From Pseudomonadota bacterium (GTDB taxonomy: Bacteria; Pseudomonadota; Gammaproteobacteria; Burkholderiales; SG8-39): DNA of 5,572 nt. Numbering within the stretch: the first letter of the stretch is position 1; each line of letters begins with the position of its first letter. Location: contig JAJZUN010000223.1 in NCBI GenBank assembly GCA_021848555.1, positions 1-5,572 on the forward strand. The letters are read 5' to 3'. Shown one piece after another: positions 1 to 5,572 of the stretch. The notes under the pieces are model-generated. The model saw only the letters and a list, made by a program, of their open reading frames with translations, did no database searches and was not told the DNA's origin. A program made the translations under genes and the position numbers.

Positions 1-1629
1 CTCGCCGCGCACGTCCACGCCCTCCCAGAAACTCTGGCTCGCCACCAGCACGGCGTTGCCCAGCCGCCGGAACCGCTCGAGCAGTTCGCTGCGGCTGCCC
101 TCGCCCTGCAGCAGCAAAGGGTAGCTCGCATCCGCCGCCTCGAAACGCGCCTGCAGCAGCTCGTGCGCGCGGCGCATCGCGCGCAGGGTGGTGAACAGCA
201 GGAAAGCGCGGCCGCGGCTGGCCTGGATCACCGGCCAGGCCGCCTCCACCACCGCCGCCGTATGCGCGGCATCGTTGGGCGCGGGCAGTCCCTCGGGCAC
301 GTAGAGCAGCGCCTGCTCCGGATAGTTGAACGGGCTGTCCCAGCACGCGGTGCGCGCCGCTTCCAGGCCCATCTCGCCGGTGTAGTGGGCGAAGTCGCGG
401 TTCACCGCCAGCGTCGCCGAGGTGAAAATCCAGGCGCGCGGGTGCCCCTGCAGTTGCTTGCGGAAGATTTCCGCGATGTCCAGCGGCGCCGCGTTCAACT
501 GGAAGCTGGCGCTGTAGGTTTCGGCCCAGCGCACCATGCCCTCGGAATCGGTGGCCAGCCAGCGTTCCAGACGGGCCTGCATGTCGAGCGCGCGCCGCCA
601 GCAGTTGGCAAGCCCCTCGCCGCGCTGCGCCTGCGTCTCCAGCAGCTTGGACAGCTCGCTCAAGTGCTCTTCCAAAACGGACAGCGCCTGCCTGAATGCG
701 TCTTTCGCCGTGGCCGTGGCATAGGAAAGGCGCGCGGCGTCCAGCGGCAGCGCCAGCCGCGCATCCCGGCTGGCTTTCTCCACGGCGGCGACCGCCGGAC
801 GCAGCGCCGGCAACTCGCCACCGCCTGCAACCGCCTCGACCAGGGTATCGCGGCACAGATCCAGCAGCTGGCCCGAACTCAGGTTCTCGCCGAAGAACAA
901 GGTCGCCGTCTCCGGCAGTTGATGCGCCTCGTCGAAAATCACCGCATTGCAGGCCGGCAGCAGTTCGGCCACACCCTCGTCCCTGAGCATCACGTCGGCG
1001 AAAAAGAGATGGTGATTGACGACCACGATGTCGGCGCTGAGGGCTTCGCGCCGCGCCGCCATGACGAAACATTCGGCGTACTGCTTGCAGTCCTGGCCCA
1101 GGCAGTTCTCCCGCGTCGAGGTCGCCGACTGCCAGGCCGCGGCGTTCTCGGGCACGTCGGCGAGTTCCGACTTGTCGCCGGTCTTGCTCACTTTGGCGAA
1201 ACGCGCAATCTTGTGCAACTGCGCCACCTCCTCGCGGCTGGCGAAGCGCCCGTCGGCCAGCGCCCCCTCGAGGTGATGGTGGCAGACGTAATTGGCGCGG
1301 CCTTTGAGCAGCGCGGTGCTGACCGGCACCTGCAGCGCTTCGCGCACCGTGGGCAGATCGCGGTTGTACAGCTGGTCCTGCAGGTTCTTGGTGCCGGTCG
1401 AAATGATGACCTTGCCGCCGGAGAGCAGCGCCGGCACCAGATAAGCGAAAGTCTTGCCGGTGCCGGTGCCGGCTTCGGCCACCAGCAGGCTGTTGTCGCG
1501 CATCGCCTGGGCGATGGCTTGCGCCATCTCGACCTGTTGGGCACGCATGCGATAGCCCGGAATGGCGCGGCCGAGGGCGCCGTCGGCGCCGAACACGGCC
1601 TCGAGCGGATCATCTATGGTCAGGGGCAT
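1..1629 (-). CDS. yoaA: YoaA/DinG-family Fe-S ATP-dependent DNA helicase (3' end beyond window)
   Basis: Superfamily 2, XPD/DinG-like helicase that unwinds DNA with ATP in the cytoplasm. E. coli YoaA acts in repair of stalled replication and binds the clamp-loader subunit HolC (family knowledge). Reading from ATG 1629, I see Walker A AEAGTGTGKT (residues 51-60) and four cysteines placed like the Fe-S cluster ligands of XPD/DinG (C116 in NYVC, then C176, C181 and C186 in the NCLGQDCKQYAEC stretch). These are followed by VVVNHHLFFAD (about 202-212), the DEAH box IFDEAHQLPE (231-240), WIFTSATL (400-407) and SFWEGVDVRGE at the left edge (533-543). These stretches resemble E. coli YoaA (about 636 aa) more than the longer DinG, so roughly 100 residues are missing. 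The start gives the usual short N-terminus before GRAIPGYRMRAQQ, but its Shine-Dalgarno sequence is weak. All motifs seen are intact. A long open frame on the opposite strand is a shadow of this gene. Confidence 0.96.
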   Translation of the reverse strand, partial: MPLTIDDPLEAVFGADGALGRAIPGYRMRAQQVEMAQAIAQAMRDNSLLVAEAGTGTGKTFAYLVPALLSGGKVIISTGTKNLQDQLYNRDLPTVREALQVPVSTALLKGRANYVCHHHLEGALADGRFASREEVAQLHKIARFAKVSKTGDKSELADVPENAAAWQSATSTRENCLGQDCKQYAECFVMAARREALSADIVVVNHHLFFADVMLRDEGVAELLPACNAVIFDEAHQLPETATLFFGENLSSGQLLDLCRDTLVEAVAGGGELPALRPAVAAVEKASRDARLALPLDAARLSYATATAKDAFRQALSVLEEHLSELSKLLETQAQRGEGLANCWRRALDMQARLERWLATDSEGMVRWAETYSASFQLNAAPLDIAEIFRKQLQGHPRAWIFTSATLAVNRDFAHYTGEMGLEAARTACWDSPFNYPEQALLYVPEGLPAPNDAAHTAAVVEAAWPVIQASRGRAFLLFTTLRAMRRAHELLQARFEAADASYPLLLQGEGSRSELLERFRRLGNAVLVASQSFWEGVDVRGE

Positions 1630-1719
1630 GAATGGGGAAACTCTGCTTTTGTGCGAACGTCAGTATCCGCTTAACGCCCAGGGCGGTCGCCGGTCGCATT
1701 CGAGCGGCGTCAATATTTC

Positions 1720-1748
1720 TTTACTTTTTGGGATATATCTCCTAGATT
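1720..1748 (+). promoter_or_regulatory. Candidate sigma70-type promoter for the NlpC/P60 gene
   Basis: The 125-bp divergent gap 1630-1754 becomes AT-rich at about 1710-1754. The best pair by eye is TTTACT (1720-1725), a 17-base spacer and TAGATT (1743-1748), each matching 4 of 6 consensus bases. If used, transcription would start at about 1755, on the ATG itself. TATATC (1734-1739) is an alternative -10 but lacks a good -35. No promoter for the leftward helicase gene stands out in this gap. Confidence 0.3.
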
Positions 1749-1754
1749 ACTTGA

Positions 1755-2273
1755 ATGCAGAAGCATAATCTACTGTTTTTAATCGGCTTCCTCAGCATTG
1801 TCCTGGGCGGCTGCGCGAGCCAGCCCCTGCGCCTGCCCGAAGCCGAAACCGAGCCGGCGGCGGCCACCGCTCCGCTGATCCACGTGATCGACCGGGCGAG
1901 CGGCGTTGCCCTGCAGGCCCTGGCTTACCTCGGCACCCCCTACCGGACGGGCGGGCTGTCGCCGCGCACCGGCTTCGACTGCAGCGGCCTGGTGGCCTAT
2001 GCGTATCGCGAAGGCGCGGGCCTGGCGCTGCCGCGCAATACCTACGACCTCAGCCGTCAGGGCGAGCCGATCGAACGCGCCGCGCTCAGGCCCGGCGATC
2101 TGGTGTTCTACAACACCCAGCGGCGCGAGTATTCGCACGTCGGCATCTATCTGGGCGAGGACCGCTTCATCCACGCCCCCGCGAGCGGCGGCGAAGTGCG
2201 GGTCGAGAACCTGCGCGCCGATTACTGGATGCGGCGCTACAACGGCGCGCGCCGCGTCATCGCACTGTATTAG
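1755..2273 (+). CDS. NlpC/P60-family cell-wall peptidase, lipoprotein
   Basis: Predicted peptidoglycan endopeptidase of the NlpC/P60 family (relatives include E. coli MepS/Spr and NlpC), which cleaves peptide cross-links or stems in the periplasm. The 172-residue protein starts with a lipoprotein signal: K3, a hydrophobic run (residues 6-17) and the lipobox LGGC with C20 as the lipidated cysteine. A short Pro/Glu/Ala-rich linker leads into one catalytic domain (about 50-172). The expected triad is visible: C76 in GFDCSGLV, H128 in YSHVGIYLG and H140 in FIHAP. LRPGDLVFY (111-119) is another family hallmark. Length is normal for a single-domain member. The start is secure because TGA (1752-1754) directly precedes the ATG in frame and the signal peptide begins there, yet no Shine-Dalgarno sequence is visible. 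The gene stands alone, divergent from the helicase and 238 bp before the iron-binding protein, so no functional link to either is implied. The precise bond cut cannot be read from sequence. Confidence 0.95.
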   Translation: MQKHNLLFLIGFLSIVLGGCASQPLRLPEAETEPAAATAPLIHVIDRASGVALQALAYLGTPYRTGGLSPRTGFDCSGLVAYAYREGAGLALPRNTYDLSRQGEPIERAALRPGDLVFYNTQRREYSHVGIYLGEDRFIHAPASGGEVRVENLRADYWMRRYNGARRVIALY

Positions 2274-2305
2274 GCCGAGTCCGGGAAGACGCGGGCCGAA
2301 TCTCG

Positions 2306-2322
2306 CGAGCCGGTGCGGCTCG
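2306..2322 (+). terminator. GC-rich hairpin downstream of NlpC/P60 gene, possible terminator
   Basis: A perfect 7-bp inverted repeat (CGAGCCG / CGGCTCG) with a 3-base loop lies 33 bp after the NlpC/P60 stop codon. No T-run follows (GACAAGCAA comes next), so it is not a canonical intrinsic terminator. It may pause transcription or protect the mRNA 3' end. Confidence 0.25.
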
Positions 2323-2426
2323 GACAAGCAATAGCATGGAAAAACAGATCGCACCATCCTGGGTGCCGCGCTGCGCACCCGGTTCAGCCCCGACGCTGCC
2401 CGTAATTTCCAAACAGCGCGTGCTGA

Positions 2427-2446
2427 CAACATATGGCGCAATGTTG
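2427..2446. repeat. Inverted repeat CAACAT-8-ATGTTG at the binding-protein promoter
   Basis: Six-base arms CAACAT (2427-2432) and ATGTTG (2441-2446) are perfect inverted complements separated by 8 bases. The right arm overlaps the proposed -35 element (2444-2449). The size and position would suit a dimeric regulator's operator, but no regulator is identified and a repeat of this length can occur by chance. Confidence 0.3.
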
Positions 2447-2472
2447 CAAATAGGAATCATTCGTATTATTAT
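2444..2472 (+). promoter_or_regulatory. Promoter of the ferric-iron-binding protein gene
   Basis: TTGCAA (2444-2449, 4 of 6 consensus bases), a 17-base spacer and TATTAT (2467-2472, 5 of 6) form a good sigma70-type promoter. A transcript would start near 2479 and carry a leader of about 33 bases with the Shine-Dalgarno sequence AGGA (2501-2504), 7 bases before the ATG at 2512. A second overlapping TATTAT lies at 2464-2469. The Fur-box-like site occupies the spacer, an arrangement expected for iron repression. Confidence 0.6.
2449..2467. promoter_or_regulatory. Fur-box-like operator upstream of the iron-binding protein gene
   Basis: The core GAATCATTC is a 4-1-4 palindrome. The 19-base window matches the common proteobacterial Fur box form AATGAGAATCATTCTCATT (recalled from memory) at 15 of 19 positions. 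It spans the spacer of the proposed promoter, where bound Fe-Fur would block RNA polymerase. The bases GAATCATTCGTA (2454-2465) recur exactly at 5293-5304, upstream of the ATPase gene. Confidence 0.7.
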
Positions 2473-2511
2473 GCCGCAAATCCACGACTTGCCACCCGAA
2501 AGGAAAATGTT

Positions 2512-3546
2512 ATGCGACATCTGCTCAAAGCCATCGTCTGCGTTGCTCATTTCAGCTTGCTCGCCGCCCCGCTGGCGGTCAGCGCCGACGACAAGGTACT
2601 GAACCTCTACACCGCGCGTCATTATCAGACGGACGAAGCGCTTTACGCCAATTTCACCCGGCAGACGGGGATCAAGATCAATCGCATCGAAGGCGGCGAA
2701 GACCCGCTGTTCGAACGCATCAAGAATGAAGGGGCAAACAGCCCCGCCGACATCTTCATCACAGTGGACATAGGCAGGCTGTGGCGCGCCGATCAGGCGG
2801 GCATTTTTGCCCCGGTGAAGTCGAAACTGCTGGAGTCGCGCATCCCGGCAAGCTATCGTGATCCGGACGGGCACTGGTTCGGCTTTTCCGCGCGCTCGCG
2901 CGTCATCGCCTACAACAAGGATACGGTCAATCCCAAGGACATAAGGAACTACGAAGATCTGGCGGATCCGAAGTGGAAAGGCAAGGTATGCGTGCGCTCC
3001 AGCGGCCACCCGTACATGCTTTCGCTCACCGCCAGCATGGTGGCGCACTTGGGCGAAGCCAAGGCCGAGCAATGGGTAAAGGGGCTGAAGGACAACCTCG
3101 CGCGCGACCCCAAAGGCGGAGATACCGATCAAGTCAATGCGGTGGCCGCGGGCGAATGCGAATTGGCCGTATCGAACACCTACTACCTCGTGCGGCTGCT
3201 GCGCTCGACCAAGCCGGCGGACCGGAAGATCATGGAAAAAATCGGCGTAATCTGGCCCAATCAGGACAACCGCGGCGCCCACATGAACATCTCCGGCGGA
3301 GGCATGCTCAAGCATGCGCCGAACAAGGCGGCTGCGGTCAAGTTTCTGGAATACCTGGCAAGCGATGAGGCGCAAGCCTACTTCGCCGACGGCAACAACG
3401 AATGGCCGGTGGTCGCCACCGTCAAGGTGGCAAACCCGGAACTGGAATCGTTGGGCAAGTTTAAGGCGGACCAATTGCACGTAAGCGAGCTGGGCAAGAA
3501 CCAGCCGGTGGCGCTGCGCATCTCTGATCGCGCCGGGTATAAGTGA
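2512..3546 (+). CDS. fbpA: Periplasmic ferric-iron-binding protein of ABC importer (FbpA/FutA type)
   Basis: Binds Fe(III) in the periplasm and delivers it to the inner-membrane permease. The 344-residue protein has a Sec signal (R2, K6, hydrophobic stretch to about 23) with likely cleavage at AVSA|DD after residue 25. Mature protein begins with KVLNLYTARHYQTD, characteristic of the FutA/IdiA/SfuA group. Candidate ligands are H37 and Y38, Y168 (in RSSGHPY), and the pair Y224-Y225 (in SNTYYL). Their spacing of 130, 56 and 1 residues closely follows that of the His-Tyr plus three-Tyr site known in Campylobacter FbpA, where iron is held without a synergistic anion. C160 and C216 are the only cysteines left after signal removal and could form a disulfide. 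Length is normal for the family. The start is supported by AGGA at 2501-2504. The permease gene converges on it, one base beyond the stop. Substrate specificity for iron is inferred from the ligand set and the Fur-like operator. Confidence 0.95.
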   Translation: MRHLLKAIVCVAHFSLLAAPLAVSADDKVLNLYTARHYQTDEALYANFTRQTGIKINRIEGGEDPLFERIKNEGANSPADIFITVDIGRLWRADQAGIFAPVKSKLLESRIPASYRDPDGHWFGFSARSRVIAYNKDTVNPKDIRNYEDLADPKWKGKVCVRSSGHPYMLSLTASMVAHLGEAKAEQWVKGLKDNLARDPKGGDTDQVNAVAAGECELAVSNTYYLVRLLRSTKPADRKIMEKIGVIWPNQDNRGAHMNISGGGMLKHAPNKAAAVKFLEYLASDEAQAYFADGNNEWPVVATVKVANPELESLGKFKADQLHVSELGKNQPVALRISDRAGYK

Positions 3547-3547
3547 G

Positions 3548-5197
3548 CTAGCGCCCTCGGCGGCCGCCCGCGGCGATGACGCGGCAAAGGATGAACAGCG
3601 GCAGCAAGCCGACCGCGACGATGACCAGCGAGGCTGTGGCTGCTTCCGCCAACCGTTCGTCCGAGGCGAAGTTGTACGCCTGCACCGCAAGCGTGTCGAA
3701 ATTAAACGGCCGCATGACGATGGTGGCGGGCAGCTCCTTCATCACGTCAACGAACACCAGCAGTCCGGCGGTAAGCAGGCTGCCCCGGACTATGGGCACG
3801 TGCACCTTGAACAAGGTCCTGGCCGGAGTAAGCCCCAGGCCGCGCGCCGCGTCGTCCATGCTCGGCGTCACCTTGGACAGACCCGCCTCCACTGTTTGCA
3901 GGGCGACGGCAAGAAAGCGCACCAGATAAGCGTAGACCAGCGCCACCATGCTGCCGGTGAGCAACAGTCCCGGCCCCTTGCCGAACGCCTGGGTCATCCA
4001 CTCGTTGATCAGATTGTCCAGCCGGGCGACCGGCACCAGTATTCCCACGGCGATGACAGCGCCCGGAATCGCATATCCCAGGCCGGCGATACGGTGTGCT
4101 GCGGCCACCAGAATGCCACGGTCGCTGCGCGCCGCATAGGCCATGACCGCGGCCAGAACCATCGCCGCTGCCGCGGTAACCGCGGCAAGCGTGAAACTGT
4201 TCGCAATGAGGCCGAGCATGCGCGGCGTGGCAAAATGCGTCTCGCCCTCCGCATAAGCCATGCGTCCCAGGATCCAAGCCGGCAGCACGAATCCGAGCAG
4301 CACCGGCAAAGCGCAGGCGCAGACCGCTACCCAGGCCTTTGCGCCGGTCAAGCGATAGGGCGCGATGCGGCTGCGCCGCCCCGGATTGTGGAAACGGGAT
4401 CTGCCGCGGTTGGTGCGCTCTAGCAGCAGGATTGCGGCGACGAACGCCAGCATCAAAGTGGCCAGTTGCGCCGCCGCGACCGGATCGCCCAGGGACAGCC
4501 AAGCGCGGTAGATGCCGGTGGTGAACGTTTGCACCGCGAAGTAGGAGACGGCACCGAAATCGGCCAGCGTCTCCATCAGCGCAAGCGCGGCGCCGGCGGC
4601 GATGCCGGGCCGCGCGAGCGGCAAGGCCAAGCGGAAAAAACCGCGCCATGCGCCGTAGCCCAGGGTGCGCCCGGCTTCGAACGCGCTCGCCGGCATTTCG
4701 AGAAAAGTCGTGCGCGCGAGCAGATAGACATAGGGATAGAGCACTAGCGAGAACATCGTTATCGCGCCCCCGAGGGAGCGGATTTCCGGAAACCAGTATT
4801 CGCGCGCACGCCACCCGGTGGCTTCGCGCAAGGCGCTTTGCACCGGCCCGGCGAACTGCAACAAATCGGTATAGGCATAGGCGATGACATATGCGGGCAT
4901 CGCCAGCGGCAGTACCAGCAGCCACTCGAACGCGCCTGCACCGGGAAAGCGGCACATGGTCACCAGCCAAGCGGCCCCGACCCCGAGCAAGACCACGCCC
5001 GCCGCGACCCCGGCCAGCAACCACAGCGTATTGGCGATGTAATCGGGCAGCACCGTTGACGCCAGATGCGCCCAGGTACCCGTGCTGGGCCCGAAAACGC
5101 TGAAAACCACTGCCGCGATCGGCGCGATGAACAACAAAGCCACCAGCAGGGCGCCCAGGGCGAGCGAGCCGAGCGGGCGCTGCCGGATGTTCGCCAT
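3548..5197 (-). CDS. fbpB: Ferric-iron ABC transporter permease, two fused membrane domains (FbpB type)
   Basis: Inner-membrane channel of the iron importer, taking Fe(III) from the binding protein with energy from the ATPase. Starting at ATG 5197 it has 549 residues with about twelve hydrophobic segments, as expected for the fused FbpB/SfuB permeases in which one chain replaces a dimer. Each half carries the cytoplasmic EAA loop that contacts the ATPase: EAGRTLGYGAWRGF from about residue 174, and DDAARGLGLTPARTLF from about 448. METLADFGAVSYF (about 208) and MKELPATIVMRPFNFDTLA (486-504) are hallmarks of iron(III) permeases. An in-frame GTG at 5266 would add 23 polar residues but has no Shine-Dalgarno sequence, whereas GGCAGG lies just before ATG 5197, so I prefer the latter. 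Orientation is unusual: it is convergent with the binding protein and divergent from the ATPase, so it cannot share their mRNA. Positively charged ends (GRRGR C-terminus) fit a membrane protein. Confidence 0.93.
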   Translation of the reverse strand: MANIRQRPLGSLALGALLVALLFIAPIAAVVFSVFGPSTGTWAHLASTVLPDYIANTLWLLAGVAAGVVLLGVGAAWLVTMCRFPGAGAFEWLLVLPLAMPAYVIAYAYTDLLQFAGPVQSALREATGWRAREYWFPEIRSLGGAITMFSLVLYPYVYLLARTTFLEMPASAFEAGRTLGYGAWRGFFRLALPLARPGIAAGAALALMETLADFGAVSYFAVQTFTTGIYRAWLSLGDPVAAAQLATLMLAFVAAILLLERTNRGRSRFHNPGRRSRIAPYRLTGAKAWVAVCACALPVLLGFVLPAWILGRMAYAEGETHFATPRMLGLIANSFTLAAVTAAAAMVLAAVMAYAARSDRGILVAAAHRIAGLGYAIPGAVIAVGILVPVARLDNLINEWMTQAFGKGPGLLLTGSMVALVYAYLVRFLAVALQTVEAGLSKVTPSMDDAARGLGLTPARTLFKVHVPIVRGSLLTAGLLVFVDVMKELPATIVMRPFNFDTLAVQAYNFASDERLAEAATASLVIVAVGLLPLFILCRVIAAGGRRGR

Positions 5198-5282
5198 GCC
5201 TGCCAAGATACCGGTTTGATTCAAAGGAGATGTATTGTCCGAATTGGAAAAGGAAAGCGCCTGCACTCAGGGCATTTTTTCG

Positions 5283-5310
5283 ATTTTAACAAGAATCATT
5301 CGTAAATAGA
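5283..5310 (-). promoter_or_regulatory. Weak candidate promoter for the permease gene
   Basis: On the minus strand TCTATT (5310-5305), 16 bases and TAAAAT (5288-5283) could direct transcription leftward into the permease. The -10 matches 5 of 6 consensus bases, but the -35 only 2 of 6. The second Fur-box-like site covers its spacer, so one operator could control both directions. Bases 5198-5282 would then be a leader of roughly 80 bases, in which I see no other signal apart from GGCAGG before the ATG. Confidence 0.2.
5288..5306. promoter_or_regulatory. Fur-box-like operator between permease and ATPase genes
   Basis: Contains the same GAATCATTCGTA 12-mer as the operator at 2449-2467, and matches the AATGAGAATCATTCTCATT form (recalled from memory) at 13 of 19 positions. 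It overlaps the proposed -35 of the ATPase promoter and the spacer of the weak permease promoter, so it is placed to repress both divergent genes when iron is plentiful. Fur itself is not encoded in the window. Confidence 0.62.
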
Positions 5311-5326
5311 TCGAAACCCTTATAAT
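5299..5326 (+). promoter_or_regulatory. Promoter of the ATPase gene, possibly producing a leaderless mRNA
   Basis: A perfect -10 TATAAT (5321-5326) follows TTCGTA (5299-5304, 3 of 6 consensus bases) after 16 bases. The expected start of transcription, about 7 bases past the -10, falls on the ATG at 5333. No Shine-Dalgarno sequence exists in the few bases between (CTCCAT). The -35 lies inside the Fur-box-like site. Confidence 0.5.
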
Positions 5327-5332
5327 CTCCAT

Positions 5333-5572
5333 ATGCATCCCGGTACACCCCGCGCCGACGCCCTCCTGGAAGTGCGCGATATTCATCAGTCCTACGCCAA
5401 GCACGAAGTGGTCAAAGGGCTGTCATTTTCGCTCCGAAAAGGCCAGATCGGGTGCCTGCTTGGATCGAGCGGCTGCGGCAAGACGACAATTTTGCGCTGC
5501 ATCGCCGGATTCGAGGCGCTGAAGCAGGGCGAGATCTGGCTGAATCGCCGCTTGGTCAGCAGCGCGGGCCGC
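5333..5572 (+). CDS. fbpC: Ferric-iron ABC transporter ATP-binding protein, N-terminal part (FbpC type)
   Basis: Cytoplasmic ATPase that would power the FbpB-type permease. Only the first 80 codons are inside the window. LLEVRDIHQSYAKHEVVKGL (residues 11-30) is the usual opening beta-strand region, with Y21 placed where the adenine-stacking aromatic residue is found. Walker A follows as GSSGCGKTT (44-52), then the typical ILRCIAGFEALKQGEIWLN. The Q-loop, signature, Walker B and any C-terminal regulatory domain lie beyond the right edge. The sequence fits the FbpC/polyamine/sulfate class of importer ATPases (usually about 340-370 aa). Iron as substrate is inferred from the adjacent permease and binding protein. 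ATG 5333 is the chosen start although it lacks a Shine-Dalgarno sequence. GTG at codon 14 has a weak GGA before it, but starting there would remove the first strand. The gene is transcribed away from the permease, with 135 bp between the two starts. Confidence 0.92.
   Translation, partial: MHPGTPRADALLEVRDIHQSYAKHEVVKGLSFSLRKGQIGCLLGSSGCGKTTILRCIAGFEALKQGEIWLNRRLVSSAGR

Noticed and set aside
163..1674. 503-codon open frame on the plus strand
   Set aside because: It is antisense to the helicase, whose Walker A, Fe-S cysteines and DEAH box are clear. The plus-strand product is low-complexity, rich in Arg, Gln, Gly and His, as GC-rich shadows are.
2336..2602. 88-codon plus-strand frame running into the binding-protein gene
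   Set aside because: It covers the promoter and Fur-like site and has no Shine-Dalgarno sequence or recognisable motif. The promoter explains this stretch better.
3544..3600. Possible bidirectional terminator between binding-protein and permease genes
   Set aside because: Only the short palindrome GCTAGC (3547-3552) is present. There is no stable stem with flanking T-runs.
2257..3690. 477-codon open frame on the minus strand across the binding-protein gene
   Set aside because: It is antisense to a convincing iron-binding protein, covers its promoter and overlaps the permease 3' end. It shows no recognisable domain.
3747..5024. 425-codon minus-strand frame inside the permease gene
   Set aside because: It is a different frame of the same strand as the permease, with Arg/Gly/Ala-rich sequence and no membrane segments. 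It is a GC-bias shadow.
5223..5289. Tiny plus-strand frame (19 codons) starting at ATG 5230 beside AAAGGAG
   Set aside because: The Shine-Dalgarno-like bases touch the start codon with no usable spacing, and no promoter is evident. The match is probably chance.

Overview
The window is GC-rich DNA with AT-rich islands at the promoters. Codon use and protein sequences point to a proteobacterium, most likely a betaproteobacterium. This placement is inferred from protein style; the window contains no rRNA or other marker gene. Both edges cut through genes.

Layout: (1) 1-1629, minus strand: the N-terminal 543 codons of a YoaA/DinG-type iron-sulfur DNA helicase, whose C-terminus lies beyond the left edge. 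(2) 1630-1754: a divergent intergenic region. (3) 1755-2273, plus: a small NlpC/P60 cell-wall peptidase lipoprotein. (4) 2274-2511: an intergenic region with a hairpin, an inverted repeat and a well-formed promoter whose spacer is occupied by a Fur-box-like sequence. (5) 2512-3546, plus: a periplasmic ferric-iron-binding protein (FbpA/FutA type). (6) 3548-5197, minus: the two-domain FbpB-type permease, convergent with the binding protein. (7) 5198-5332: a divergent control region with a second Fur-box-like site. (8) 5333-5572, plus: the first 80 codons of the FbpC-type ATPase, cut by the right edge.

The last three genes together encode a complete ferric-iron ABC importer: periplasmic binder, inner-membrane channel and cytoplasmic ATPase. 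They are not a simple co-directional fbpABC operon. The permease is inverted relative to the other two, so the three genes need at least three transcripts. The binding-protein promoter and the permease/ATPase divergent region share an identical 12-base sequence, GAATCATTCGTA, inside Fur-box-like elements. This suggests that iron repression through Fur coordinates the dispersed units. The ATPase start codon sits where transcription would be expected to begin, so its mRNA may be leaderless.

I see no mobile element, CRISPR array, tRNA or rRNA, and no clearly undescribed system. The most interesting material is the arrangement and regulation of the iron importer.
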